Below, piece after piece: positions 18,672 through 27,309 of a DNA stretch of 64,000 bases; position 1 is the stretch's first letter, and each line of letters starts with the position of its first letter. The stretch comes from Microbaculum marinisediminis (GTDB lineage Bacteria > Pseudomonadota > Alphaproteobacteria > Rhizobiales > Tepidamorphaceae), in assembly GCF_025397915.1 (NCBI RefSeq), contig NZ_JALIDZ010000001.1:584156-648155 (forward strand), written 5' to 3'. Made by a program: the position numbers and the translations under genes. The notes below the pieces were generated by a model. The model searched no databases. It was not told the origin of the DNA and was given only the letters and a program-made list of their open reading frames with translations.

Positions 18672-19874
18672 ATGTCGCAGGACCTCACCGACCCTTCCGC
18701 GGAACCGAACACCGATCCGATCGCCATCGCGCGCGAACTGATCCGCTGCCGCAGCGTGACCCCGGACGAGGGCGGCGCGCTGACATACCTGCTGCGCCTG
18801 CTCACCGATGCCGGCTTCGACGCCGAGATCGTGCGGTTCTCGGAAGACGGCACCGACGACGTCGACAATCTCTATGCCCGGATCGGCAGCGGCGGCCCGC
18901 ACCTGACTTTCGCCGGCCATACCGACGTGGTGCCGGCCGGCGAGGAGAGCCGCTGGACGCATCCCCCCTTCGCCGCCGAGATCGCCGGCGGCGCGCTCTA
19001 TGGGCGCGGCGCCGTCGACATGAAGGGCGCGGTCGCCTGCTTCGCCGCCGCCGTTCTGGACTTCCTGAAGACCGAAGGCACGCCGAAGGGCTCGATCTCC
19101 TTCCTGATCACCGGCGACGAGGAGGGCGTGTCGATCAACGGGACGCGCAAACTGCTCGCCTGGGCCAAGGAGCGCGGCGAGCGTTTCGACCATGCCCTGG
19201 TTGGCGAGCCGACCAATCCGAACCGGCTCGGCGACATGATCAAGATCGGCCGGCGCGGCTCGCTGTCGGGCACCATCACCATCACCGGCAAGCAGGGCCA
19301 TTCGGCCTATCCGCATCTGGCCAACAACCCGACGCGAGGCCTGGAGAAGGTCCTGCACGCGCTCTATGCCGAGCCGCTGGACAGTGGCACGCACGAGTTC
19401 GATCCCTCGACCCTGGAAGTGACCAGCGTCGACACCGGCAACCCGGCCTTCAACGTCATCCCCGCGCAGGTGCGGCTCAACTTCAACAGCCGCTTCAACA
19501 ACCTGCACACGGCGAAGAGCCTCCAGGTGCTGATCGAGAAACATGTCGCCTCGGCGCTGGAGGGAACCGGCCTGACGGGGCGCGTAGCCTTCGTTCCCAA
19601 CGCGGCCGAAGCCTTCCTGACCGAGGCCGGCGACATCGCAGCGCTCTTGTCGGAGACGATCGAGGCGGAGACCGGGCGCAAGCCGGATTACTCCACTACC
19701 GGCGGCACGTCGGACGCCCGCTACATCAAGGACTATTGCCCCGTGATCGAGTTCGGCCTCGTCGGCCAGACCATGCACCAGGTCGACGAGCATGTGGCGA
19801 TCGCCGACCTGAAGGCGCTGACGGCGATCTACCGGCGGTTCCTGACCCGCTATTTCGAGCGCTTCGGTGGCTGA
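18672..19874 (+). CDS. dapE: Succinyl-diaminopimelate desuccinylase
   Basis: A 400-residue M20-family zinc hydrolase that releases diaminopimelate from its N-succinyl form, completing the branch begun by DapD. The metal ligands are visible: FAGHTDVVP (His), AVDMKGAVA (Asp), TGDEEGV (catalytic Glu and Glu ligand), VGEPTN (Glu) and TMHQVDEHV (His). The lid domain lies at about residues 195-310. The ATG at 18672 gives a 16-residue acidic N-terminal extension compared with the shortest homologues; a later start is possible. A gene for an unknown membrane protein follows 21 bases later. Confidence 0.96.
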   Translation: MSQDLTDPSAEPNTDPIAIARELIRCRSVTPDEGGALTYLLRLLTDAGFDAEIVRFSEDGTDDVDNLYARIGSGGPHLTFAGHTDVVPAGEESRWTHPPFAAEIAGGALYGRGAVDMKGAVACFAAAVLDFLKTEGTPKGSISFLITGDEEGVSINGTRKLLAWAKERGERFDHALVGEPTNPNRLGDMIKIGRRGSLSGTITITGKQGHSAYPHLANNPTRGLEKVLHALYAEPLDSGTHEFDPSTLEVTSVDTGNPAFNVIPAQVRLNFNSRFNNLHTAKSLQVLIEKHVASALEGTGLTGRVAFVPNAAEAFLTEAGDIAALLSETIEAETGRKPDYSTTGGTSDARYIKDYCPVIEFGLVGQTMHQVDEHVAIADLKALTAIYRRFLTRYFERFGG

Positions 19875-19895
19875 CGCGTCCATGCCGGGTATCCC

Positions 19896-20486
19896 ATGCT
19901 GAACGCGGACGACATACAGCGCGGCCTGACCGGCGCCTGGCGGCTGTTCCTTGGCAAGCGCGAGGCGATACGCCTGTTCGACACGAGCTTTCGCGGCTTC
20001 TGGCGCTCGTTCCTGGCGGCGATCCTGGTGCTGCCGATCTACGTGCTGTACGTCGGCGCCGAGCGGCGCATGATCTTTTCCGCCCTGCCCGACGGCGCCG
20101 ATTTCCCAGAGCTGGGTTTCGCGCTCGCGCGCCTGCTCTCGCTGGTGATCGACTGGGCGGCGTTTCCGCTGGTCACCGCCATCATCGCGGCGCCGATGGG
20201 CTTTGCCAGCAACTACGTCCGGCTGATCGTCGCCTTCAACTGGGGCAGCCCGATCATATCGGCGATGGTGGCGTTGCCGGCGATCCTGTTCGGGTTCGGC
20301 CTGGCGCCCGAAGGCGTCGCCCAGCTTCTGCTGTTCACCGCCCTCATCCTCGCGATCCGTTTTCGCTTCATCACGGCGCGGGCGGCGCTCGAATGCAGCT
20401 TCGCGCTCGCGGCCGGGATCGTCGCGCTGGAGTTCCTGCTGTCGCTGGTGCTCTCGGAACTGATCAGCCGCGCCACCGGGATGTGA
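19896..20486 (+). CDS. Membrane protein of unknown function downstream of dapE
   Basis: A 196-residue integral membrane protein that I do not recognise. It starts with an amphipathic N-terminal stretch (about 1-35, with GAWRLFLGKREAIRLFD), then about five hydrophobic segments at roughly 38-55, 75-105, 120-140, 143-160 and 165-190. Charged residues are few and mostly at the N-terminus. It is probably co-transcribed with dapE and converges on truA. No catalytic or transport motif is apparent. Confidence 0.8.
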   Translation: MLNADDIQRGLTGAWRLFLGKREAIRLFDTSFRGFWRSFLAAILVLPIYVLYVGAERRMIFSALPDGADFPELGFALARLLSLVIDWAAFPLVTAIIAAPMGFASNYVRLIVAFNWGSPIISAMVALPAILFGFGLAPEGVAQLLLFTALILAIRFRFITARAALECSFALAAGIVALEFLLSLVLSELISRATGM

Positions 20487-20514
20487 GCCGCCGCGGCGAT
20501 ATTTCGGCCTGGCT

Positions 20515-21258
20515 TCAGTCCGGATAGTCGACCTTCACCAGATAGAGCCCGTCCGGCGGGGCGACCGGGCCGCAGGCGGTGCGGTCCCTGGCCTCCAGCG
20601 CCGCCTTGAGGTCGGCAGCGGCCCACTTGCCCTCGCCGACCAGCTTCAGCGAGCCGACCATCGAGCGCACCTGGTTGTGCAGGAAGGACCGCGCCGAGCA
20701 GTCGACGACGATGCGTTCGCCGTCACGGGCGACGGCGAGCCGGTCGAGCGTCTTCACCGGCGAGGCCGACTGGCACTCGGTGGAGCGGAAGGTGGTGAAG
20801 TCGTGATGGCCGACGAGCGCCTGCCCGGCCTCGTGCATGGCGGCGGCGTCGAGCGGTTTCATCACCTGCCAGGCGCGGCCGGCGTCCAGCGCCAGCGGCG
20901 CGCGCCGATTGACGATCACATAGCGATAATACCGCTTCACCGCCGAGAAGCGGGCATCGAAATCGTTGTGGACCTGCTCGGCCCTCAGGATCGCCACCGG
21001 CTCGGGCCGCAGGTGGGCGTTGATCGCGTCGCGCACCGTGTCGGCCGGCCATTCGCGGACCAGATGGATATGGGCGACCTGGCCGAGCGCATGGACGCCG
21101 GTATCGGTGCGCCCCGCCCCGTTGACCGACGCCGGCTCGCCGCAGAACGCCGCGACGGCCTCCTCGATCGCCTGCTGCACCGCGCGCCCGTTGGTCTGGC
21201 GCTGCCAGCCGACATAGGGGGCGCCGTCATACTCGATCAGAAGGCGATAGCGGGGCAT
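20515..21258 (-). CDS. truA: tRNA pseudouridine(38-40) synthase
   Basis: A 247-residue pseudouridine synthase that modifies uridines 38-40 in the tRNA anticodon stem-loop. The N-terminus [18 protein letters not shown] is diagnostic. The catalytic Asp lies in the motif [15 protein letters not shown] (about residues 50-64). The C-terminus contains [13 protein letters not shown]. It lies 12 bases downstream of recR on the same strand, so the two are likely co-transcribed. Confidence 0.97.
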   Translation of the reverse strand: MPRYRLLIEYDGAPYVGWQRQTNGRAVQQAIEEAVAAFCGEPASVNGAGRTDTGVHALGQVAHIHLVREWPADTVRDAINAHLRPEPVAILRAEQVHNDFDARFSAVKRYYRYVIVNRRAPLALDAGRAWQVMKPLDAAAMHEAGQALVGHHDFTTFRSTECQSASPVKTLDRLAVARDGERIVVDCSARSFLHNQVRSMVGSLKLVGEGKWAAADLKAALEARDRTACGPVAPPDGLYLVKVDYPD

Positions 21259-21270
21259 CGGGGCCGGCGC

Positions 21271-21876
21271 TCAGAACGGCGTGCGCGAGCGGATGGCGGC
21301 GGCCAGGGTGCCGTCGTCGAGATAGTCGAGCTCGCCGCCGACGGGTACGCCGTGGGCGAGCCGGGTCACGGTGACGTCGAGGCCATGCAGCATGTCGGTG
21401 ACGTAGTGCGCCGTGGTCTGGCCCTCGACGGTGGCGTTGACGGCGAGGATCACCTCCGTCACGGCCGGGTCCTTGGCGCGGGCGACGAGCTCGGCGATGT
21501 GCAGATCGTCAGGGCCGATGCCGTCGAGCGGCGACAGGGTGCCGCCGAGGACATGGTAGCGCCCGCGCGTCGCCTGGGCGCGCTCCAGCGCCCACAGGTC
21601 GCTCACATGCTCGACGACGCAGATGATCGCGGGATCGCGGCGCGGATCGGCGCAGATCGCGCACGGGTCGGCGGTGTCGACGTTGCCGCAGGTCGCGCAC
21701 ACGGTGATGCGCTCGGCGGCGGTGTGCAGCGCGTCGGCGAGCGGCACCAGAAGCTGCTCCCGCTTCTGGATCAGGTGCAGCACCGCGCGGCGCGCCGAGC
21801 GCGGGCCAAGGCCCGGCAGACGCGCGAGAAGCTGGATCAGACGGTCAAGCTCGGGACTGGTCGCGGAGGTGGTCAT
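21271..21876 (-). CDS. recR: Recombination protein RecR
   Basis: A 201-residue ring-forming protein of the RecFOR pathway, which loads RecA at gaps. The N-terminal helix-hairpin-helix has [17 protein letters not shown] Cys4 zinc finger follows ([18 protein letters not shown], about residues 57-74), then the Toprim domain with [12 protein letters not shown] and [18 protein letters not shown]. In many bacteria recR follows dnaX-ybaB; here that pair sits 30 kb away (51-53 kb) and recR is beside truA. Confidence 0.97.
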   Translation of the reverse strand: MTTSATSPELDRLIQLLARLPGLGPRSARRAVLHLIQKREQLLVPLADALHTAAERITVCATCGNVDTADPCAICADPRRDPAIICVVEHVSDLWALERAQATRGRYHVLGGTLSPLDGIGPDDLHIAELVARAKDPAVTEVILAVNATVEGQTTAHYVTDMLHGLDVTVTRLAHGVPVGGELDYLDDGTLAAAIRSRTPF

Positions 21877-21947
21877 GCACGTTTTGTTCCGTTTCGCCGC
21901 ACCCTATCCCGCCGCGCCGCCAACGTCCATTCGACCATGACCGCCGC

Positions 21948-22727
21948 TCAGACGCCGGCGACCATGTCGGCGACGACGCGCACCAGCAGCGCGATGTCCT
22001 GCTCGCGCGACAGACGGTGGTCGCCGTCGTGGACGACGGTCAGCGTGACGTCGTCATGAGCGAGCCGCGACACCAGCTCCAGCGACAGGCCGAGCGGCAC
22101 GTCGGGATCGTCGCGGCCGTGCACGATGTGGACCGGGCAGCCGACCTGCAGCGTGGCGCGGTCCATGATCAGGTAGTTGCGGCCGTCCTCGATGAGCTTG
22201 CGGGTGATCGGGTTGCCGGCCGGATCGTACTGCGAGGGCTCGACCCAGACGCCCTTGTCCATGATCTCGGCACGCACGTTACCGGGGAACTCCTCCCACA
22301 TCAGCCGCTCGGTCATGTCGACCGCCGGGGCCAGCAGCACCAGACCGGCGACCGGATTGCCGGCGGCATGGCGGCCGAGCGCGGTCAGCAGCGCCAGGTA
22401 TCCGCCCATGCTGGAGCCGACGAGAACCGGCAGCGCGTCCGTGCAGGTCTCGATGACGGTCGAGGACTCGGCGAGCCAGCGGCTGATCGATCCGTCGAGG
22501 AAATCGCCGCCCGAAACCCCGTGGCCGGAATAGTCGAAGCGGACGACGCCCTGCCCGGCGTCCGCGCCCCAACGGTCCAGCGCCTCGGCCTTGGTGCCGG
22601 CCATGTCGGAGCGGTAGCCGCCGAGCCAGACGATGTCGGGCGCCGTGCCGTCGCGGCGCAATACGGCGATGCTGCGCGCTTCCTCGCCCTCGCCAATCTC
22701 GATGTCGGTGCGTTCGGCCTCTGACAC
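21948..22727 (-). CDS. Alpha/beta hydrolase
   Basis: A 259-residue alpha/beta-hydrolase-fold protein. The nucleophile elbow is VGSSMGGYLAL (Ser about residue 104). The acid lies near HGRDDPDVP, and the final His is in VHDGDHRLS, completing a Ser-Asp-His triad. The GTG at 22727 is preferred: AAGGAG lies 8 bases upstream. A longer in-frame reading (to 22820) would overlap the divergent glycosyltransferase. The substrate is unknown; the fold and length are like small serine esterases or peptidases of the YbbA/BEM46 type. Confidence 0.86.
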   Translation of the reverse strand: MSEAERTDIEIGEGEEARSIAVLRRDGTAPDIVWLGGYRSDMAGTKAEALDRWGADAGQGVVRFDYSGHGVSGGDFLDGSISRWLAESSTVIETCTDALPVLVGSSMGGYLALLTALGRHAAGNPVAGLVLLAPAVDMTERLMWEEFPGNVRAEIMDKGVWVEPSQYDPAGNPITRKLIEDGRNYLIMDRATLQVGCPVHIVHGRDDPDVPLGLSLELVSRLAHDDVTLTVVHDGDHRLSREQDIALLVRVVADMVAGV

Positions 22728-22765
22728 GCTCTGGTCTCCTTCAGGTCGGTGGGCTAGGTAATGGC

Positions 22766-23998
22766 ATGGACGAGCGCCCAGAAAAACCCCGGACGGATCC
22801 CGGGACGAATGCCCCGACAACGGGCCTGCCGGACCTGTCCGGCATCACGGTGCTGCAGATCGTGCCGTCGCTGGACGCCGGCGGGGCCGAGCGCACCGCC
22901 GTCGACGTCGCCGCGGCGCTCGTGCAGGCCGGCGCGCGCGCCCTCGTCGCGACGACCGGCGGGCGCCTGGTGAGAGAGCTCGACGCGGCCGGCGGCATCT
23001 GGGTGCCGTTTCCCGCCGCGACCAAGAACCCGATCGAGATCCTGTGGAACGCGGAGCGGCTCAGACGGCTGTCGATCCGCGAAAACGTGTCGCTGATCCA
23101 CGCCCGCAGCCGGGCGCCGGCCTGGAGTGGCCTTCTGGCGGCGCGGCGCCTGGGCGTGCCGTTCGTGACCACCTATCACGGCGCCTACAAGAAGGGCGGT
23201 TCGCTCAAGAACTGGTACAATTCGGTGATGGCGCGCGGCGACGCCGTCATCGCCAATTCCCGCTTCACGGCAGACCTCATCGAGAGCCGGCACCGGCAGG
23301 CACGCGGCAAGGTCACGGTGATCTATCGCGGCACGGATCTGACCAAGTTCGATCCCGAGACGATCGCGGCGGATCGCATCGCCGGGCTGCGCGAGGCCTG
23401 GGGCGTGCCGGAGGGCAGGCGCATCGTGCTGCTGGCCGCCCGGCTGACGGAATGGAAGGGCCAGGCGGTGCTGATCGACGCCGCCGCCCGGCTGGCCGGC
23501 GAGGGCCTCGACGACGTCGACTTCGTGCTCGCCGGCGACCCGCAGGGGCGCACCGACTACGTCGCCGACCTTGAGAAGCGGATCGCCGGAGCCGGCCTTC
23601 GCGACCGGGTGCACATCGTCGGCCATTGCTCCGACATGCCCGCCGCCGACCGCGCCGCCGATGTCGTCGCCCTGCCCTCGACCGAGCCGGAAGCATTCGG
23701 GCGCAGCGCCGCCGAGGCCCAGGCCGTCGGCACGCCCGTGGTCGTCAGCAACCTCGGCGCGGTGCCGGAAACGGTGCTCGCGCCGCCGGACGTCGACGCG
23801 GCCAGGCGCACCGGCTGGCGGGTGCCGGCGGGGGACGCGGTCGCCCTGGCCGCGGCGATTCGCGAGGCGCTTTCGCTGTCGCCAGAGGCGCGCGCGGCGA
23901 TATCTGAGCGGGCGCGTGCCCATGTCCGCGGCGCCTTCAGCCTGGACGCCATGACCTCGGCAACGCTCGATACCTATGCCCGACTGCTGGGCCGTTGA
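22766..23998 (+). CDS. GT4-family glycosyltransferase
   Basis: A 410-residue retaining glycosyltransferase of the GT-B fold (CAZy GT4 group). The N-terminal domain opens LQIVPSLDAGGAERTAVDVA, with the glycine-rich acceptor loop. The nucleotide-sugar domain begins near GRRIVLLAARLTEWKGQAV (about residue 213). It ends in the E-x7-E region PSTEPEAFGRSAAEAQAVG, the donor-binding motif. It is predicted to build a cell-surface polysaccharide or lipopolysaccharide core. The neighbours give no pathway clue. The gene is divergent from the hydrolase. Confidence 0.9.
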   Translation: MDERPEKPRTDPGTNAPTTGLPDLSGITVLQIVPSLDAGGAERTAVDVAAALVQAGARALVATTGGRLVRELDAAGGIWVPFPAATKNPIEILWNAERLRRLSIRENVSLIHARSRAPAWSGLLAARRLGVPFVTTYHGAYKKGGSLKNWYNSVMARGDAVIANSRFTADLIESRHRQARGKVTVIYRGTDLTKFDPETIAADRIAGLREAWGVPEGRRIVLLAARLTEWKGQAVLIDAAARLAGEGLDDVDFVLAGDPQGRTDYVADLEKRIAGAGLRDRVHIVGHCSDMPAADRAADVVALPSTEPEAFGRSAAEAQAVGTPVVVSNLGAVPETVLAPPDVDAARRTGWRVPAGDAVALAAAIREALSLSPEARAAISERARAHVRGAFSLDAMTSATLDTYARLLGR

Positions 23999-24056
23999 GC
24001 CATTTTCCCTGAAATTCGGTACTTCCAAGACGTTTTCGTTTAGACAGAAGATTGAC

Positions 24057-24085
24057 TTGCCGGCGCTTCTTTCCAATCCTATAAG
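24057..24085 (+). promoter_or_regulatory. Candidate promoter of infC
   Basis: TTGCCG (24057-24062) and TATAAG (24080-24085) are 17 bases apart, about 100 bases before infC. An overlapping TTGACT (24052) would need a 22-base spacer and is less likely. Confidence 0.5.
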
Positions 24086-24188
24086 CGCCGAACTTCGCAG
24101 GGAGTGCCTGACGAAGGCGTTTGTGCTGCCAGACTTGGATTTCCGGCAGCGACGTCGGGCACCGACCACAGCATAAGGAGACTGCACA

Positions 24189-24728
24189 ATCGCACGCCGT
24201 CCAATGAAAGCGCAGCCGGTCCAGAAGGAAGGACCGCGCGTCAATCGGGAGATCGATTCCCCGCAAGTCCAGCTCATTACCGATACGGGCGACAACAAGG
24301 GCGTCGTTTCAATCGGCGAAGCATTGGCGCTCGCCGAAGAAGCGGGCCTCGACCTCGTCGAGATCTCGCCGCACAACAAGCCGCCGGTCTGCAAGATCCT
24401 GGACTACGGAAAATACAAGTACCAGGCCCAGAAGAAGGCCGCAGAAGCGCGCAAGAAGCAGAAGACCATCGAGATCAAGGAGATCAAGATGCGTCCGAAC
24501 ATCGACACCCACGACTACGAGGTGAAGATCAAGGCGGCGCGACGCTTCTTCGAGGAAGGCGACAAGGTCAAGGTGACGTTGCGCTTCCGTGGCCGCGAGA
24601 TGGCGCATCAGGATCTCGGCATGAAGCTGCTCCTGCGCGTGCGCGACGAACTGGGCGAGATCGCCAAGGTCGAATACGAGCCGCGGCTCGAAGGCCGGCA
24701 GATGATTATGGTGCTGGCACCGCGTTGA
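24189..24728 (+). CDS. infC: Translation initiation factor IF-3 (ATC start)
   Basis: IF-3 binds the 30S subunit, prevents premature joining of subunits and checks the start codon. From the proposed start the protein has 179 residues. The N-terminal domain contains GPRVNREID and [15 protein letters not shown]; the linker is Lys-rich ([18 protein letters not shown]); the C-terminal domain shows [17 protein letters not shown] and [11 protein letters not shown]. The only strong ribosome-binding site, AAGGAG at 24175-24180, lies 8 bases before an in-frame ATC (24189) but 23 bases before the first ATG (24204). IF-3 genes are known to use rare start codons so that IF-3 represses its own translation, so ATC is the better start. 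The ATG at 24204 (174 residues) is the alternative. Confidence 0.95.
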   Translation: MARRPMKAQPVQKEGPRVNREIDSPQVQLITDTGDNKGVVSIGEALALAEEAGLDLVEISPHNKPPVCKILDYGKYKYQAQKKAAEARKKQKTIEIKEIKMRPNIDTHDYEVKIKAARRFFEEGDKVKVTLRFRGREMAHQDLGMKLLLRVRDELGEIAKVEYEPRLEGRQMIMVLAPR

Positions 24729-24783
24729 ACCGTCGCAGGCGCCCGCCCCCTTTCCGCCACGTTTCTTCGGCTTTCCTCGCCGC

Positions 24784-25431
24784 ATGACAAATGACCAGAC
24801 AACAGCAGCGGTAACGCCCAGCGCCTGGCTGCAGGACGTGCAGCGGCGGCGCAAATGGACGCTGCTTGTCCTTCTGGTCGCCGCGATCGGCGGCCTCCTG
24901 GTCACCGAGTCGACCTGGCCGTCGGGCAGTTTCGCCCACGAAGCGATCGAATATTTCGGGATCGGCCTCCTGCTTCTGTGCGTGCTCGGGCGCGCCTGGT
25001 GCACGATTTATATCGGCGGCCGCAAGAAGGCCGAGCTGGTCCGGGAAGGCCCCTACTCGGTCTCGCGCAATCCGCTCTACGTCTTCTCCTTCATCGGCGC
25101 CGCCGGCGTCGGCGCGGCGGCCGGCAGCGTCGTGACCACGCTGCTTGCCGCGCTCGCCTGCTACGCGGTGTTCGCCGTCGTGGTCGGCAAGGAGGAGCAG
25201 TTCCTGGCGGACCGGTTCGGCGCCACCTATGACGCCTATCGGGCCCGGGTTCCCCGGTTCTGGCCGCGCTTCTCGGCGTGGAAGGACGTCGAGACGGTGG
25301 AGACCAACCCGCGCCTGGTCCTCACCTCGTTCGGCGACGGCCTGTTCTTCTTCCTGGCGATCCCGCTGGTGGAAAGCATCGAGTTCCTGCACGAGTCCGG
25401 CTATCTGCCGGTCCTGTTCCACCTTCCCTGA
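24784..25431 (+). CDS. Isoprenylcysteine carboxylmethyltransferase-family membrane protein
   Basis: A 215-residue membrane protein of the ICMT/PEMT-like methyltransferase family. Hydrophobic segments lie at about residues 25-40, 52-70, 105-135 and 180-195. The conserved SAM-binding part reads LVREGPYSVSRNPLYVFSF, followed by EEQFLADRFGATYDAYRARVPRF. Bacterial members methylate small or membrane substrates that are largely undefined; no prenylated protein is expected here. It lies 55 bases after infC and converges on ybaN. Confidence 0.85.
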   Translation: MTNDQTTAAVTPSAWLQDVQRRRKWTLLVLLVAAIGGLLVTESTWPSGSFAHEAIEYFGIGLLLLCVLGRAWCTIYIGGRKKAELVREGPYSVSRNPLYVFSFIGAAGVGAAAGSVVTTLLAALACYAVFAVVVGKEEQFLADRFGATYDAYRARVPRFWPRFSAWKDVETVETNPRLVLTSFGDGLFFFLAIPLVESIEFLHESGYLPVLFHLP

Positions 25432-25442
25432 TTGCAGCTTGT

Positions 25443-25892
25443 CTATTCCTCGTCGTCCGGATAGCCGCCATCGGGCGGCACCGGGCGGGTGAAGACGAAC
25501 AGCGCCACGAACACCATCACGCCGGCCTGGACCAGCAACACGTTGCACGGGGCGCCGAAGGCGGCCGCGCCGACGATCGCGCCCAGCATGGCAAGGCCGG
25601 CCAGCATCTTGGCCTTGCGGGATATCGCGCCGTGTTCGCGCCATTCGCGGATCGGCACGCCGAGGCGGGGATGGGCGACGAGCCAGTCGTGCCAGGCCTG
25701 CGAGCCCCTGGAGAAACAGAAGGCGGCCAGCAGCAGGAACGGGGTGGTCGGCAGCAGCGGCAAAGCGATGCCGAGGATGCCGAGCAGCAGCGCGGTCGCC
25801 CCGGCGACCCGCCAGGCCAGCCGGTTGACGCTCCCCACCGCCACCTGAACCTTGTTGCGCACAGCCTCTCGTCCCGTTTCGGCTTCGATCAT
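25443..25892 (-). CDS. DUF454 (YbaN-like) inner-membrane protein
   Basis: A 149-residue small membrane protein of the DUF454/YbaN family. The conserved [30 protein letters not shown] region (about 28-57) is diagnostic, followed by [25 protein letters not shown] and two further hydrophobic segments. The ATG at 25892 is chosen; an upstream in-frame extension to 25937 is Arg-rich and enters the intergenic region shared with zinT. Function unknown. Confidence 0.87.
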   Translation of the reverse strand: MIEAETGREAVRNKVQVAVGSVNRLAWRVAGATALLLGILGIALPLLPTTPFLLLAAFCFSRGSQAWHDWLVAHPRLGVPIREWREHGAISRKAKMLAGLAMLGAIVGAAAFGAPCNVLLVQAGVMVFVALFVFTRPVPPDGGYPDDEE

Positions 25893-26005
25893 ATAGGGCG
25901 GTCGCCGGCGGCTGCGATAGCGCCTTCGGTGACGCATGGCCGTGCGGAGGGCGACGGTCGAATGCCCGTTGCCAGCGTCAGGGAAATCGGTTACGCCGTC
26001 GCATA

Positions 26006-26023
26006 GTTACGTTATAACGTAAC
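26006..26023. promoter_or_regulatory. Zur-type operator upstream of zinT
   Basis: A perfect 18-base palindrome, GTTACGTTATAACGTAAC, lies 51 bases before the zinT start. Its centre GTTATAAC matches the core of alphaproteobacterial Zur boxes. It overlaps a possible -10 (TATAAC, 26013-26018). Zinc-bound Zur would block zinT when zinc is sufficient. The assignment is by sequence similarity and gene context. Confidence 0.7.
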
Positions 26024-26073
26024 AATACGCCGAAAATCGCTCCCCCACAGCACTCAGCAAGGGTTCAGGATAC

Positions 26074-26754
26074 ATGCATACAACACTTACCAAATATGCC
26101 GGCGCACTGGCGATCGGCACCATGCTGCTCTTTTCGGCACAGGCTCAGGCGGAGGACAGCAAGTCCGCCACGGAAACCTCGTCGCACGATCATGCGCACG
26201 ATCATGCGAGCGAGGCCGAAAAAGAGATCTACAAGGGCTATTTCGAGGACGACCAGATCAAGCCGCGCACGCTCGCGGACTGGCAGGGCGACTGGCAGTC
26301 GGTCTATCCGCACCTACAGGACGGCACCCTGGATCCGGTCATGGCCCACAAGGCGGAGCATGGCTCCATGAGCGCCCAGGAATACCGCGACTACTACGAC
26401 ATCGGGTACAAGACGGATGTGGACCGCATCGTCATCGATGGCGACGACTTCACGTTCTACAAGGACGGTGCAGCCGTCAAAGGCACCTATGCCACCGACG
26501 GATACGAGATCCTGACCTACAAAAAGGGCAATCGGGGCGTGCGCTTCATCTTCAAGAAGACCGGCGGCGACGAGGCGGCGCCGGCGTTCGTCCAGTTCAG
26601 CGATCACCGCATCGCGCCGGCCGAGGCCGATCACTACCACCTATACTGGGGCGACGATCGCGCCGCCCTGCTCGAGGAAGTGACCAACTGGCCGACCTAC
26701 TATCCCTCCTCGATGAATGGCGACCAGATCGTCGACGCGATGATGGCTCACTGA
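26074..26754 (+). CDS. zinT: ZinT (YodA) periplasmic zinc-binding protein
   Basis: A 226-residue secreted metal-binding protein of the ZinT/YodA calycin family, which scavenges periplasmic zinc and passes it to the ZnuABC importer. Residues 1-26 form a signal peptide ending AQAQA. A His-rich stretch, HDHAHDHAS, follows directly. The mature domain contains IYKGYFEDDQIKPRTLADWQG-type residues, and the metal-site His residues include DHYHLYWG near the C-terminus. The gene stands alone behind a Zur-type palindrome. No znuABC genes are in this window. Confidence 0.95.
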   Translation: MHTTLTKYAGALAIGTMLLFSAQAQAEDSKSATETSSHDHAHDHASEAEKEIYKGYFEDDQIKPRTLADWQGDWQSVYPHLQDGTLDPVMAHKAEHGSMSAQEYRDYYDIGYKTDVDRIVIDGDDFTFYKDGAAVKGTYATDGYEILTYKKGNRGVRFIFKKTGGDEAAPAFVQFSDHRIAPAEADHYHLYWGDDRAALLEEVTNWPTYYPSSMNGDQIVDAMMAH

Positions 26755-26889
26755 CGGCCATCTTACCGTTCGGCAGCGTACCCGCCGGACCTCGCAGGCC
26801 GCATCGCTCGGGCTTCCGGGCGGTGCGGTCCGTCATCGCACTCCTCGGCGCCACCCCGGGAGGCGAGGAGGCCGCCGGCGGCGCCGGCA

Positions 26890-26918
26890 TTGCGTTTTTC
26901 CCGCGCGGGGGCTATATA
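26890..26918 (+). promoter_or_regulatory. Promoter of the rpmI-rplT operon
   Basis: TTGCGT (26890-26895) and TATATA (26913-26918) are 17 bases apart. Transcription would begin near 26925 and give a leader of about 140 bases before rpmI. It lies in the 309-base gap after zinT. Confidence 0.65.
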
Positions 26919-26932
26919 CCGCCCCGCAATCC

Positions 26933-27029
26933 GGATCGCCCGGCTAAATGGGCATGCCGTGGCGATCCCGAAAGCTCAACCGGACGCGGTCGAAATCCAC
27001 CGGGCGATCTAGCGCACGGCGGGTTTTTT
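26933..27029 (+). promoter_or_regulatory. Structured leader with terminator-like hairpin before rpmI
   Basis: A stem GGATCGCC/GGCGATCC (26933-26940 with 26961-26968) is followed by a second stem, 26993-27002 with 27017-27026 (nine of ten pairs), ending in a run of six T (27024-27029). This second structure has the form of an intrinsic terminator. The segment GATCGCCC (26934-26941) can alternatively pair with GGGCGATC (27002-27009) in the loop of the terminator hairpin. The arrangement suggests attenuation or an L20-controlled pseudoknot; the mechanism is inferred. Confidence 0.45.
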
Positions 27030-27063
27030 CGCGTTCTTTCTAGTTGTGAAGGAGACGAGCGAA

Positions 27064-27306
27064 ATGCCCAAGATGAAAACCAAGAGCGGCGCCAAGAAGC
27101 GTTTCAAGGTGACCGCGTCTGGCAAGATCAAGGTCGGGGCCGCTGGTAAGCAGCACGGCATGATCAAGCGGACGACCAAATTCATTCGCAATGCACGCGG
27201 CACCATGGTGCTGGCCGAGTCCGATGCGGGCATCGTGCGCCAGTACATGCCGTACGCACGCAAGAAGCGGCGCGCCAAGCCCGCTTCGACCAAGACGGAG
27301 GGCTGA
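27064..27306 (+). CDS. rpmI: 50S ribosomal protein L35
   Basis: Ribosomal protein L35, with [20 protein letters not shown] at the N-terminus and KQHGMIKRT in the centre. It has 80 residues; the usual length is about 65. The extra residues form a Lys/Ala/Thr-rich C-terminal tail. AAGGAG at 27049-27054 is nine bases before the ATG at 27064; an in-frame upstream ATG at 27046 precedes the ribosome-binding site and is not used. The rplT start is three bases after its stop. Confidence 0.96.
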   Translation: MPKMKTKSGAKKRFKVTASGKIKVGAAGKQHGMIKRTTKFIRNARGTMVLAESDAGIVRQYMPYARKKRRAKPASTKTEG

Positions 27307-27309
27307 TCC

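Noticed and set aside
17121..19883. Minus-strand open frame of 920 codons across ampG and dapE
   Set aside because: It runs in a different frame through ampG and antisense to dapE, both of which are clear. It has no domains of its own.
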